Shown: in pieces, positions 37,019 through 45,306 of the stretch
Position numbering within the stretch: the stretch's first letter is position 1
How the letters are laid out: every line of letters starts with the position of its first letter
Assembly: GCF_014855515.1 (NCBI RefSeq)
Contig: NZ_JACYFK010000003.1
Location: 248,001 to 312,000, forward strand
DNA: 64,000 bases
Source of the DNA: Euzebyella marina
Lineage (GTDB): Bacteria; Bacteroidota; Bacteroidia; Flavobacteriales; Flavobacteriaceae
Reading direction: 5' to 3'
Translations under genes and position numbers: made by a program
Notes under the pieces: model-generated
What the model was told of the DNA's origin: nothing
What the model saw: only the letters and a program-made list of their open reading frames with translations
The model's database searches: none

Positions 37019-38056
37019 ATGAAAAAGAAATTTTTAAAATTTGGATATTTTGCTGCTGTTGGATCTTTACTTCTAACAGCTTGCGACAATAATGACGATG
37101 GTGACAATATGATGGAAGAACCAGGCGATATGACTTCCGCTCAATTGTTCGCCTCAAATAACACTGACGGTAATGTAACAATTTACAATATGTCTAACGG
37201 CGAAGTAAGTACTTTGGTTACCGGTGATATGGCTGCTGAAGGTATTTACTATGATGATGATACCGACCAGATAATTCAGGCCTCACGTTCATCAAACCAG
37301 CTTGATGTATTCTCCGACATTTCGGTTCTGGGGCTAAGTGGGACGATTACGGCTTCAATTTCTAGTTCTGCCGATTTACAAAGTCCTAGAGATATTGCGG
37401 TAAATGATGATTTTGTAATTGTTTCTGATAACGCCGATGTTGATGGAAATGAGGCAACACCTGACGGAAGAATCTTCATTTATACCCGATCGAATGGCGA
37501 GTTGACCTTAAGAAATGTTGTAACGACTGATTTTGCGCTATGGGGTATAGAAATGGTTGGTGATGATTTATATGCGGTTGTCGATAAAACGAGTGAGTTG
37601 GCAGTATTTACCGAATTCACTGCTATGAATACTTCCGACGAGGCTATAACTGCCTCTAAGCGAATTGCCATTGAGGGTATTGTAAGAACACACGGTATTG
37701 CTTATGATAATGGTACCATGATCTTGACAGATGTTGGTGATGCCGCCTCTGATAGTGATGGAGGTTTTCATATCGTAACTGATTTTACCTCAAAGTTTGA
37801 TGCTGTGGCCAACGGTGGTACGATGGCGGTTGCCAATAATCAAACAAGAATCGCCGGTTCTAGCACTTATCTTGGTAATCCTGTAGCTGCTGAATACGAT
37901 GCGGCGTCCAACACGGTATTTATTGCCGAGGCTGCTAATGGAGGCGGTAGGGTGATGGCTTTTACCGATGCCGATGCCGGTGGAAATATTGCTCCTTCGG
38001 TCAATAATAATTTGTCAAAGGCTTCATCATTGTACTTTTATTCGAATATGCAGTAA
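37019..38056 (+). CDS. surface lipoprotein with one propeller-like module
   Basis: This 345-residue paralogue of the preceding gene starts MKKKFLKFGYF, with a lipobox LLTAC-DNNDDGDN and an acidic tail. One module spans ~residues 40-345 and keeps the blocks AEGIYYDDDTDQIIQASRS, SPRDIAV, LWGIEMVGDDLYAVVD, SELAVF, EGIVRTHGIAYD, TDVGDAA, GGFHIV and LGNPV. It lacks the Cys-rich segment of the longer protein. The function is unknown. Confidence 0.75.
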   Translation: MKKKFLKFGYFAAVGSLLLTACDNNDDGDNMMEEPGDMTSAQLFASNNTDGNVTIYNMSNGEVSTLVTGDMAAEGIYYDDDTDQIIQASRSSNQLDVFSDISVLGLSGTITASISSSADLQSPRDIAVNDDFVIVSDNADVDGNEATPDGRIFIYTRSNGELTLRNVVTTDFALWGIEMVGDDLYAVVDKTSELAVFTEFTAMNTSDEAITASKRIAIEGIVRTHGIAYDNGTMILTDVGDAASDSDGGFHIVTDFTSKFDAVANGGTMAVANNQTRIAGSSTYLGNPVAAEYDAASNTVFIAEAANGGGRVMAFTDADAGGNIAPSVNNNLSKASSLYFYSNMQ

Positions 38057-38094
38057 TAAAATAATTGGTTGTTTAGGTTTTTAGTTAGTAGTAG

Positions 38095-38127
38095 TAAAAA
38101 GCGCCCTTTAAGGGGCGCTTTTTTTAT
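38095..38127. terminator. bidirectional terminator
   Basis: AAAAAGCGCCC and GGGCGCTTTTT form a long stem around a short loop, with T-runs on both strands. It lies between the convergent lipoprotein and symporter genes. Confidence 0.85.
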
Positions 38128-38159
38128 GATAAATTATAGAGGAATGACTTAACGAAAAT

Positions 38160-39140
38160 TTACCCTCGGTTGGCCTCTACAGGTCTATCTTTATATCTAG
38201 ATGCAATGGCACTGATGATAATCATCTGTAGAATGTGAAAAACCATTAAAGGAAGAAGAATAACACCTTGAATGGCCATATTCCCGAATAAAATTTTTGA
38301 AAAAACGGTTCCGTGTACCAATGACTTTTTTGTTCCGCAGAATTGAGCGGTAATTCTATCTTCCATTGAAAATCGGAGAATCTTCGATATCTGGCGAATC
38401 AGCAAATAAATAATTGTGAAAAGTACCGATACACCAACTAGCAAGAGCAACAGGTCAAAAAGTGAAACACCATTGAATAGGCCATCGTTGAAAGATTTAA
38501 CGTAACTCTTATAGATAATCAATAGAATAACGGCCTTATCAAAAGTCGCAAGCCTGTTGGAGTTCTTTTGCACTATAGCACCCAAAAATCGCTGCAAGGC
38601 CATGCCCAAAAAGACGGGAAGCAAAACTTGAACTATTAAGTTGGTATAGATATCGGTCAAGTCAAAATTGAGTTCTGAATTATCTATAAATAATCCCATC
38701 CATAGAGGGGTTACCAAAATACCAATGATCCCTGAAATACTGGCGTTGAAAATAGCTGCTGGAATGTTCCCTTTGGCTAAAGATACCATCACTACACTAG
38801 AGCTTACTGTTGAAGGTAAGGCGGCCAGAAAAAAGAAAGCCAGCCAAAACGTTTCTTGTTCTTCAGTGGTTATAAGTAGCTTAAACGGTAATATGAGTAG
38901 GGGGAATAGTAAAAAGGTAGCTCCTTGAATAAGTAGGTGCAACTTAAAATTACCTAAACCCGATTTTAATTTTGCCGGGCTCAGTTTTAGTCCATAAAAG
39001 AAGAAGATAAGAGAAATGCCAATGGCACTTATTTTATTTAGCAGAAAAACATTTTCTTCGGAAACCAATGTTGGAAACAGATAGGCCAAAAGAATGACGA
39101 TAAAAATACCGACAACGAAATAATCTATTCTAATCTTCAT
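38160..39140 (-). CDS. bile acid:sodium symporter (BASS/SBF-like) family transporter
   Basis: This 326-residue polytopic membrane protein has about nine or ten helices. It shows the SBF-like features GISLIFFFYGLKLSPAKLKSG near residue 36, AALPSTVSSSVVMVSLAKGN near 108 and FCGTKKSLVHGTVFSKILFG near 268, close to the YfeH-type subfamily. It probably moves an organic anion with sodium; the substrate is unknown. It is the last gene that looks core before the accessory region. Confidence 0.88.
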   Translation of the reverse strand: MKIRIDYFVVGIFIVILLAYLFPTLVSEENVFLLNKISAIGISLIFFFYGLKLSPAKLKSGLGNFKLHLLIQGATFLLFPLLILPFKLLITTEEQETFWLAFFFLAALPSTVSSSVVMVSLAKGNIPAAIFNASISGIIGILVTPLWMGLFIDNSELNFDLTDIYTNLIVQVLLPVFLGMALQRFLGAIVQKNSNRLATFDKAVILLIIYKSYVKSFNDGLFNGVSLFDLLLLLVGVSVLFTIIYLLIRQISKILRFSMEDRITAQFCGTKKSLVHGTVFSKILFGNMAIQGVILLPLMVFHILQMIIISAIASRYKDRPVEANRG

Positions 39141-39206
39141 CTATGCTAGCTCCTTTGAGCGGAGTTGTATTATTATTTTAATATACCTGAATAAAGAATG
39201 ACCATC

Positions 39207-39237
39207 AAAAAAGGTCGCATTTATGCGACCTTTTTTA
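39207..39237. terminator. orphan bidirectional terminator
   Basis: AAAAGGTCGCA and TGCGACCTTTT pair around four bases, with A/T runs outside. It lies upstream of the minus-strand symporter gene with no gene ending into it from the left. It may have served a gene formerly located to its right. Confidence 0.75.
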
Positions 39238-39277
39238 ATTTCTTTATCTAGGAACCAAATTTACTCTTTCATGGTAT

Positions 39278-39296
39278 GATACACGTTCTGTGTATC
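39278..39296. repeat. small inverted repeat
   Basis: GATACAC and GTGTATC are separated by five bases (GTTCT). It may be an operator or hairpin; no adjacent promoter could be identified with confidence. Confidence 0.3.
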
Positions 39297-39390
39297 GCCT
39301 ATTTTAATTTAAATAATTGATATTGAATTAATTATATGTAATTTTAATTTCATTAGTTCGGTATTAGTTCGGTTTTGAGAAATAATTCTA

Positions 39391-39513
39391 ATGAGTGATT
39401 ACTTTATTCTCCCCAATGATAATCAAAATTTCAAAAAGATTGAAGTAATGCGGGGCATTCATTTGCAGATATACATAGGGGAGAACCACAGTTTTTATAA
39501 GGATTTCCTGTAA
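39391..39513 (+). CDS. possible 40-residue small protein or remnant
   Basis: An ATG-started frame gives MSDYFILPNDNQNF then KKIEVMRGIHLQIYIGE and ends in KDFL. Coding status is uncertain: there is no recognised domain and no clear initiation signal. It could equally be the decayed tail or start of a larger gene lost at the island border. Confidence 0.2.
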   Translation: MSDYFILPNDNQNFKKIEVMRGIHLQIYIGENHSFYKDFL

Positions 39514-39642
39514 TGGGGTTTCAAATAAATTTTCTAAATTGGAGAACTCCCCCATTTTGAAAGCCACTCGAAATGAGGTGTGTGTATTTCTTACCCTAAA
39601 ATCGGCTTTCCTAATTTTTTGAATATTTAAAAATTATCGAAT

Positions 39643-40371
39643 ATGAAAGCTACTGTTCTACTCTTATTTCTCATTTTTTGCTTTTTTTCAGTACCAATTT
39701 CAGCTCAATATGGCCGGTTTACAGAAGAAGAAAGACTTCGCGAACTCAGGAAAAATAGTGAACCAATACGTTTGCTTGTAGAGGATATCCGTAGGGCGGT
39801 TTACGCAAGCGAAAAGGACTTGGACGACTGTCTACCTCCTTTTACAAGTGCAACAATAACCCTTGAAGGGACATCGGAAGGAGAGGCGGGAATTGAATTA
39901 AACCTAGTTCTGTTTAAAATAACATCAAAAAAGAAAAAAGGGAAAATAAACAAATCTGTAATAACTTTTGTTAGGGACACGATTTTTAGTCCATTGATGG
40001 ATAAAGTGAGAGATGAAAGCACTGAGAATTTTAATATTATTAGAAATCTTATTGTCTCCCAAGCATATTCAAACTGTGTTTCCTCAACAGCAATAAAGGA
40101 GTTAACATCTGATTTGAAAGATAAAACTGTCCTATTTAATATTTTAGAATATGAAAATTTAGAGAATATATCTGATGAAGACGCTGAGGAAATTATAACT
40201 GAAGCTTTTAAAACACAAAAGTTGGAAGTAGAAGTCAGTTTTGTTGTCGAAAAGGAGTCTAGCATAAGTGGAGAGTTCAAAATTACTCCAATAACGGGCT
40301 CTTTAAGCGGAAACCTGAAACGAAAAAATGTTCAAACTGTAAAAGTGACTTTTGGCAAAGACCCTAGTTAA
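39643..40371 (+). CDS. exported protein with two trypco2-like halves, function unknown
   Basis: This 242-residue protein begins with a signal peptide (MKATVLLLFLIFCFFSVPISA-Q). Two segments have the same order of one helix and about three strands. Residues ~41-110 run IRLLVEDIRRAV ... SATITLEGT ... GIELNLVLFKI ... NKSVITF. Residues ~178-237 run AEEIITEAF ... KLEVEVSFVVEKES ... GEFKITPITGSLSG ... VQTVKVTF. The second half resembles the trypco2 domain of predicted conflict systems, although such domains are usually cytoplasmic. Assignment is tentative. It may share a transcript with the next two genes. Confidence 0.55.
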   Translation: MKATVLLLFLIFCFFSVPISAQYGRFTEEERLRELRKNSEPIRLLVEDIRRAVYASEKDLDDCLPPFTSATITLEGTSEGEAGIELNLVLFKITSKKKKGKINKSVITFVRDTIFSPLMDKVRDESTENFNIIRNLIVSQAYSNCVSSTAIKELTSDLKDKTVLFNILEYENLENISDEDAEEIITEAFKTQKLEVEVSFVVEKESSISGEFKITPITGSLSGNLKRKNVQTVKVTFGKDPS

Positions 40372-40442
40372 AATATGCATTATGCCATATTTTCACAAAA
40401 AGCATCCAATTTACGACTCAAGGGATAAAAATAAAAATTACA

Positions 40443-40694
40443 ATGACAATGGATACGCAATCAAAGGAAGCTTGCGAAATTTTTGAAAGTACTGTTGAGG
40501 CTTATGAAAGATTATTTAAGAATGCTCCACCATTAAGGCTAGATTCCGCTGATAAAGTCAAAAAAGAAATTGAAGGGCAAATTAAAATAGCATCGGCTTA
40601 TAGTGAACTTGGGTTGTATCAGTATTGTCCAGATAAAATTGAAGATTGGAGAAAAAGATTAAGAACAGTTGCTGAAAGCATTAAAACACTTTGA
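40443..40694 (+). CDS. small helical protein, function unknown
   Basis: This 83-residue, mostly helical and soluble protein (MTMDTQSKEACEIFESTVEA ... ASAYSELGLYQYCPDKIEDW ... LRTVAESIKTL) was not assigned to a family. It lies 72 bases after the trypco2-like gene and about 120 before the TrlF gene, on the same strand, so it may be an accessory subunit or antitoxin-like partner. No HTH or metal motif is evident. Confidence 0.5.
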   Translation: MTMDTQSKEACEIFESTVEAYERLFKNAPPLRLDSADKVKKEIEGQIKIASAYSELGLYQYCPDKIEDWRKRLRTVAESIKTL

Positions 40695-40816
40695 AGCGAA
40701 TAATTTGATTATACTTCAATTAAATTTATATTCGGTAGAAGTTCTTGTCTATTTGTTTGTTAATTGGATACTTGGTATTTTGTGATGAGGCCCAATCATA
40801 TTTTGAAAGAATATAT

Positions 40817-43795
40817 ATGAACGAAATATTTAACCCAATTGGGTCAATTTGGCATAGGTGGGATCCTCATATCCATATTCCGGGGACACTAAAGAACGAT
40901 AATTACAAAGGTGAAAATGCATTGGATGAATTTGTCCAAAGAATAAACATTTCTTCCCCTCCGATTAAAGCTTTAGGTATTACCGAATACTACGTTCTTG
41001 ACGGTTATGAGAAAATCTTGCCAATTTTCAATGCCGGAAAATTACCTAATGTAAAACTACTTTTTCCTAACATAGAACTTCGATTTGCCGTTAATGCAGG
41101 AAAAGGGTCTCCGATAAATTTGCATTTATTGGTAAGTCCAGAAGATCCTGAACACATTGACAAAACAAAGAGATTTCTTAGGGATTTAAAATTTAAGTAT
41201 GATAGTGAAATCTATGGTTGCACGAATGACGAACTAATCAAATTGGGCGCTGCCTATTTAAAGAAAACTACTGATAACCAGCATTTGTTAAAAACAGGCA
41301 TAGAACAATTCAAGGTTTCATCTGACAATCTTCAAGAGGCTTTCAGTAATCATAAATGGGCGCGTGAGAACATTTTAGTCGCAATTCCCGCAAGTAAAGG
41401 GGATGGTACTGCTCAACTTCAGGAGGATGGACTAAAAGCGTTAAGGGAAGAACTTCAACGCATGGCACATATTGTGTTTTCTGGTAGACCAGGTGATAGG
41501 GAATATTGGTGTGGAAAAGGGACAGATTCCAAAGAAGCAATCATTGAGAAGTACAACGGCCTTAAACCATGTTTACATGGGAGCGATGCCCATGATTTGG
41601 AGCACGTAGGAAACCCTGATTTAGACCGCTATTGTTGGATTAGAGGTGATTTAAAATTTGAGACCTTACGACAGATTTGTTTTGAACCTGAAAGAAGGGT
41701 TTATATTGGGAAGGAAATACCAAGTGATGGCTATCCTTCCCATACAATTGAAAAAGTAAGTGTTAAAAATGCAGATTGGTTAAAAACACAGGAGATAGGT
41801 ATAAACTCGGGATTGGTTGCAATCATTGGGGCTAGAGGATCAGGTAAAACCGCATTGGTGGAAATGATAGCCGCTGGGGCGGGAAGTGTCGACCAAAGCC
41901 ATACAAAGAGATCATTCCTTGAACGGGCCCAAAAACTTCTAACAGAAACAACAAGCACGATTAACTGGGGTAATGGAGAACACCAGGAATTTCCCGTGGA
42001 TGTTCAAAAATTACCAGTCGAGAGTGAAGAGCCCAGAGTTCGCTATTTATCTCAACAGTTTGTTGAATATCTCTGCTCTTCGGATGGGCTGGCCGATGAA
42101 CTTGTTAATGCGATTGAACAGGTTATTTTTGATGCCCATGGTGTGGATGAACGCCTAGGAACAAGGTCTTTTAAGGAATTAAGAGAAATTAAAACAGAGT
42201 CCATTAGACGCGGTATTGACAAATATCAGGAACTGCTTCAAGAAATTGGTGATGAAATATCTGTTCAAGATGATTTGGCACGCAATATCGAAGAGTTGAA
42301 AAAGAAAAGGACTATAGAAAATGATGCTATAACTAGGATGAAGGAGGACCGGAAAAAACTCACTCCATCTGACAATAAAGAGGTTCTTGAAAAACTTGAC
42401 AAGGTTCGTGAAGCCGCAGAGACAAAGTCTCAATTGATCGCAGGATTTGAAAAAAAAGAATTAAAACTCCAAGGTTTAAGGGAGGAGGCTGAACAATTTC
42501 AAAATGATAGTTCGCTAGTTCAACTTAATGCTCTTAAAGAAGAATATGCAGAAGCCGATCTGACCGACGAACAATGGGAAAAATTCACTTTAACCTATAA
42601 GGGAGATGTCAAATCTCTATTGAATGAAAAGTTGATTGAAGTAGGAAAGGAGATAAAGAAGCACAAAGGCCAAACTGAAAATGAGGTGGAAAAAGTTAAT
42701 GAAAAAACAGAGGCCTATTTGAGTTCTTACGATAATTTATCCTCGAATACTTATTCATTGCTTATTAAAGAACAACGGCGTTTGGAAGCAGTGATTGGAG
42801 TAGATAATGAGAAACGAAAAAAGTATACGGACCTCTCCAATAAAATAGCCGTTTTAGAGTCGGCACTCAAACAAAGAGACAAGGAAATAGAAAAAGCGGA
42901 AGCCGCTCCAAAAAAAATTGAAGAGCTTTTCCTTAAACGAAAGAGCACTTATGAGCTATTGATCGGACAAATTGAAAAGGAAGAAAAGCTATTATCCAAA
43001 TTATACAGCCCTTTGCAGGAGAGGCTTAGTTCTCAGGATGGCACCCTGTCCAAATTGACTTTTTCAGTAAGGCGCATTGTAAATATTGAACAATGGGCTG
43101 AATCCGGTGAGAGATTGATCGATAGATCGAGAATAGGTCCCTTTAAGGGTGTTGGCACCCTTACAGAAATTATCAAAAGAGAACTCGAAGAAGTATGGAA
43201 AACAGGTTCTTGCAAGGAAATTGCTCAAGCAATGGCGGATTTTCGATCAAAATATGGGCCAGATTTTTGGAAGCATGCATTCGAAGATGCTAGAAAAAAT
43301 CGGGAAACAAAAAAATATTGGTACGATCAGATTTCCAACTGGTTATATAGTATTGGCCATGTGAGTGTGAACTATGGTCTCCAATATGAAGGAGTCGATG
43401 TGCAACAGCTCTCCCCGGGAACGAGAGGGATTGTTCTATTGTTGCTCTATCTATCGATAGATATTGATGATGAACGGCCATTGATTATTGATCAACCAGA
43501 GGAAAATCTTGATCCTAAATCAATCTTTGACGAATTGGTCGATAGGTTTAAAGAAGCCAAAAACAGGAGGCAAATAATTATAGTCACTCACAATGCTAAC
43601 CTTGTTGTCAATACTGATGCAGATCAGGTCATTGTCGCCTCTAGAGGAGAGCACAAAATGGGTTCTCTTCCAGACATTGCATATGAAAGTGGAGGATTGG
43701 AAAACCCCCAAATTCGAAATGCTGTTTGCAACATTCTAGAAGGGGGCAAACGTGCATTTGAAGAACGGGCAAAAAGGTTGAGAATTTCTATTTGA
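40817..43795 (+). CDS. TrlF-family PHP-domain/SMC-like ATPase
   Basis: The start at MNEIFNPIGSIWHRWDPHIH (40817) matches TrlF proteins; the upstream frame is not family-like. The ~992-residue protein has an N-terminal PHP-type phosphoesterase domain (DPHIH at 16-20, later HGSDAHDLEH near 255). An ABC/SMC-like ATPase follows, with Walker A GARGSGKTAL near 338, a long coiled coil (~450-780), the signature LSPGTRGIVLLLLYL near 865 and Walker B PLIIDQPEENLD near 888, then a His switch VTHNANLVVNTDAD. The combination suggests a nucleic-acid-sensing nuclease. Such proteins are repeatedly seen in defence or mobile regions. Confidence 0.85.
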   Translation: MNEIFNPIGSIWHRWDPHIHIPGTLKNDNYKGENALDEFVQRINISSPPIKALGITEYYVLDGYEKILPIFNAGKLPNVKLLFPNIELRFAVNAGKGSPINLHLLVSPEDPEHIDKTKRFLRDLKFKYDSEIYGCTNDELIKLGAAYLKKTTDNQHLLKTGIEQFKVSSDNLQEAFSNHKWARENILVAIPASKGDGTAQLQEDGLKALREELQRMAHIVFSGRPGDREYWCGKGTDSKEAIIEKYNGLKPCLHGSDAHDLEHVGNPDLDRYCWIRGDLKFETLRQICFEPERRVYIGKEIPSDGYPSHTIEKVSVKNADWLKTQEIGINSGLVAIIGARGSGKTALVEMIAAGAGSVDQSHTKRSFLERAQKLLTETTSTINWGNGEHQEFPVDVQKLPVESEEPRVRYLSQQFVEYLCSSDGLADELVNAIEQVIFDAHGVDERLGTRSFKELREIKTESIRRGIDKYQELLQEIGDEISVQDDLARNIEELKKKRTIENDAITRMKEDRKKLTPSDNKEVLEKLDKVREAAETKSQLIAGFEKKELKLQGLREEAEQFQNDSSLVQLNALKEEYAEADLTDEQWEKFTLTYKGDVKSLLNEKLIEVGKEIKKHKGQTENEVEKVNEKTEAYLSSYDNLSSNTYSLLIKEQRRLEAVIGVDNEKRKKYTDLSNKIAVLESALKQRDKEIEKAEAAPKKIEELFLKRKSTYELLIGQIEKEEKLLSKLYSPLQERLSSQDGTLSKLTFSVRRIVNIEQWAESGERLIDRSRIGPFKGVGTLTEIIKRELEEVWKTGSCKEIAQAMADFRSKYGPDFWKHAFEDARKNRETKKYWYDQISNWLYSIGHVSVNYGLQYEGVDVQQLSPGTRGIVLLLLYLSIDIDDERPLIIDQPEENLDPKSIFDELVDRFKEAKNRRQIIIVTHNANLVVNTDADQVIVASRGEHKMGSLPDIAYESGGLENPQIRNAVCNILEGGKRAFEERAKRLRISI

Positions 43796-43913
43796 TTTTT
43801 TATTTCTCATGTTAAGTAACGGAATGGTATTGATGAGTTGGCAAAAAGAATACTAAATCCTAATCCACTTTATTCGTACATGAATAGCATCGATGATGGC
43901 TCAAAAAATAGAT

Positions 43914-44075
43914 TTACTTAAGCTTTTTAGAACTGGTCTTACATAAAGAAATGGGAAAGAATTTTCTTTTTGGCTTTAGAAGTTTTTTGTCAACTTCAAA
44001 TAGTTTTTCGTAATTCGGAACTTTCTTGTGTTCCTTAAGGCAAGTCAAAATTTGCTCCATGGATAGAACGGACAT
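43914..44075 (-). CDS. possible 53-residue basic protein
   Basis: An ATG follows directly after an in-frame stop and opens MSVLSMEQILTCLKEHKKV, then NYEKLFEVDKKLLKPKRKFF, ending TSSKKLK. It begins 16 bases downstream (minus sense) of the broken tRNA fragment. No family is recognised. It could be a small real gene or the N-terminus of a decayed one. Confidence 0.3.
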   Translation of the reverse strand: MSVLSMEQILTCLKEHKKVPNYEKLFEVDKKLLKPKRKFFPISLCKTSSKKLK

Positions 44076-44090
44076 TTACAGACTCATAGA

Positions 44091-44141
44091 AGTGACCTTC
44101 GGTTTATGAGCCCGACGAGCTACCTACTGCTCTATCCCGCG
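44091..44141 (-). pseudogene. truncated initiator tRNA-Met (CAT) fragment
   Basis: On the minus strand the sequence begins CGCGGGATAGAGCAG, continues GGTAGCTCGTCGGGCTCAT and ends GAAGGTCACT. This is the 5' acceptor strand, D arm, anticodon arm and variable loop of a bacterial tRNA-fMet. The T arm and 3' acceptor strand are missing, and an A replaces a C in the anticodon stem (AAACCGA instead of AACCCGA). It is therefore a dead partial copy, likely carried by past integration or recombination at a tRNA locus. Confidence 0.8.
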
Positions 44142-44163
44142 GTTTCATAACTCTTTAATTGAC

Positions 44164-44188
44164 AGCGAGTTAATAATCGCTTTTTTTT
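44164..44188 (+). terminator. weak terminator-like hairpin
   Basis: AGCGA and TCGCT form a 5-bp stem with an 8-base loop, followed by eight Ts. It would protect the HEPN gene from upstream plus-strand transcription. Confidence 0.4.
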
Positions 44189-44422
44189 ATAAAATACATA
44201 CGCTGTATGCGGTTTTATATACGGTAAAAGTATTATAAAAAAGTCTTGTTTCAAAGGATTTATTTAGATTTTTCATGAATAAATATAGTAAGCTTCCTTA
44301 AACAAATTCATCTATGAGAAGTAAATTCAAGAAAGTACATTGACATATTGGCTTATAGATTATTAACTGAAAGAAATATCAATATATTTATAGATATCAT
44401 TCAGGTTACACGTACACCTCTT

Positions 44423-45301
44423 ATGCAAACAATAATCAATACATGGCTAAATATCGCTCTTAATGATTTGGAATCTGCCATCTTGCTCCACCGAAACGGA
44501 AAGTATAGAAATTCATATTTTCTGTTCCAACAGGCAAGCGAGAAAGCCAATAAAGCTGCGGCTCTTTTCTCTGGCGATTTTACCGAAAAGGAAATCGAGG
44601 AGACATCCCACGATCAATTTAAAATTCCAAGAAAGATTATGGTGCAAAAAGAAGAAAAAATGAAGGCCGCAATAGAGCTTCTTGAACGCTATCCAATGCC
44701 GAAAGATCTGGAGCCGCTTTCCAATAAGAGCTTTGCCAAACACCATAAATCAATTTCCGAGGCCATTTGTGGTATAGACAGATTGAAAAATTGCGACTTG
44801 GTTAATTTTACATTGGAAGATCTGGATGGCGTTTTAGAAATCCTAACGGGCTTAGAAACCATTGAATATGCCTTTCCGGAAAATAGCAATTCAATACTTA
44901 GGTCACAAATGCAGGCCATGGCAAGATACTTTGGGGAATTAGGTACGAAGGAAGCTTTGGAAACAAAAAGGGAAATTTTGAATATGCTTGCGGATAAAAA
45001 AAAGTCGCAAATGTATTTTCAAAATTTAATGCATCACCTGATACCAATTCAATTTGATTCTATATTTATAGACCATACATTTTACTTTTGCGCCTTACTG
45101 ACCATTCAACATAGTTCGCGGACAAGATATCCCAAAAACGGAGTCAATCCTGAGGATATCTATACTAAAGAACTACCAATTGTACAGAAACAATTGGATT
45201 TTATGGAATGTTTAAAGGAGGCGATACTTCGATTGGAGAAAATGAATGGGAATAAACATGAGTTACAAAACTTGTTTTCGAACCTTATAATTGCCCAATA
45301 A
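44423..45301 (+). CDS. HEPN-domain protein
   Basis: The start at ATG 44423 (MQTIINTWLNIALNDLESA) gives 292 residues; a TTG 75 bases upstream adds a segment unlike HEPN proteins. The N-terminal ~150 residues show the HEPN helices: ALNDLESAILLHRNGKYRNSYF and FLFQQASEKANKAAALFSG, with a later KFAKHHK-type basic segment (NKSFAKHHKSISEAICGIDRL). HEPN domains often are RNases or nucleotide-binding modules in toxin-antitoxin and antiviral systems. A strict RX4-6H motif was not identified with confidence. The C-terminal half has no recognised domain. It lies five bases before the nuclease gene, implying joint function. Confidence 0.7.
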   Translation: MQTIINTWLNIALNDLESAILLHRNGKYRNSYFLFQQASEKANKAAALFSGDFTEKEIEETSHDQFKIPRKIMVQKEEKMKAAIELLERYPMPKDLEPLSNKSFAKHHKSISEAICGIDRLKNCDLVNFTLEDLDGVLEILTGLETIEYAFPENSNSILRSQMQAMARYFGELGTKEALETKREILNMLADKKKSQMYFQNLMHHLIPIQFDSIFIDHTFYFCALLTIQHSSRTRYPKNGVNPEDIYTKELPIVQKQLDFMECLKEAILRLEKMNGNKHELQNLFSNLIIAQ

Positions 45302-45306
45302 TAGAG

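Larger units (their letters stand above)
39141..39642. other. intergenic stretch at the core/accessory boundary
   Basis: About 500 AT-rich bases without a convincing gene. It holds an orphan terminator (39207-39237), a 7-bp inverted repeat (39278-39296), one possible 40-codon frame (39391-39513), and AATGGGG/CCCCATT arms at 39512 and 39550. It separates the conserved chromosomal block from the TrlF/HEPN region. Confidence 0.5.
43796..44422. other. gene-poor stretch with remnants
   Basis: About 630 AT-rich bases between the TrlF and HEPN genes. From ~43822 a plus-strand frame reads NGIDELAKRILNPNPLYSY, then ends at a stop after ...DDGSKNRFT, which looks like the tail of a lost gene. It also holds a 53-codon minus-strand frame, a decayed tRNA fragment, a weak terminator and a small inverted repeat (CATAC/GTATG at 44197-44209). 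Confidence 0.5.

Noticed and set aside
39512-39556. AATGGGG/CCCCATT inverted repeat as an insertion-sequence end
   Set aside because: No transposase gene, no target-site duplication and only seven bases of match.
44341-44422. N-terminal extension of the HEPN gene from TTG 44348
   Set aside because: The extra residues do not resemble HEPN proteins, and a good ATG exists at 44423.
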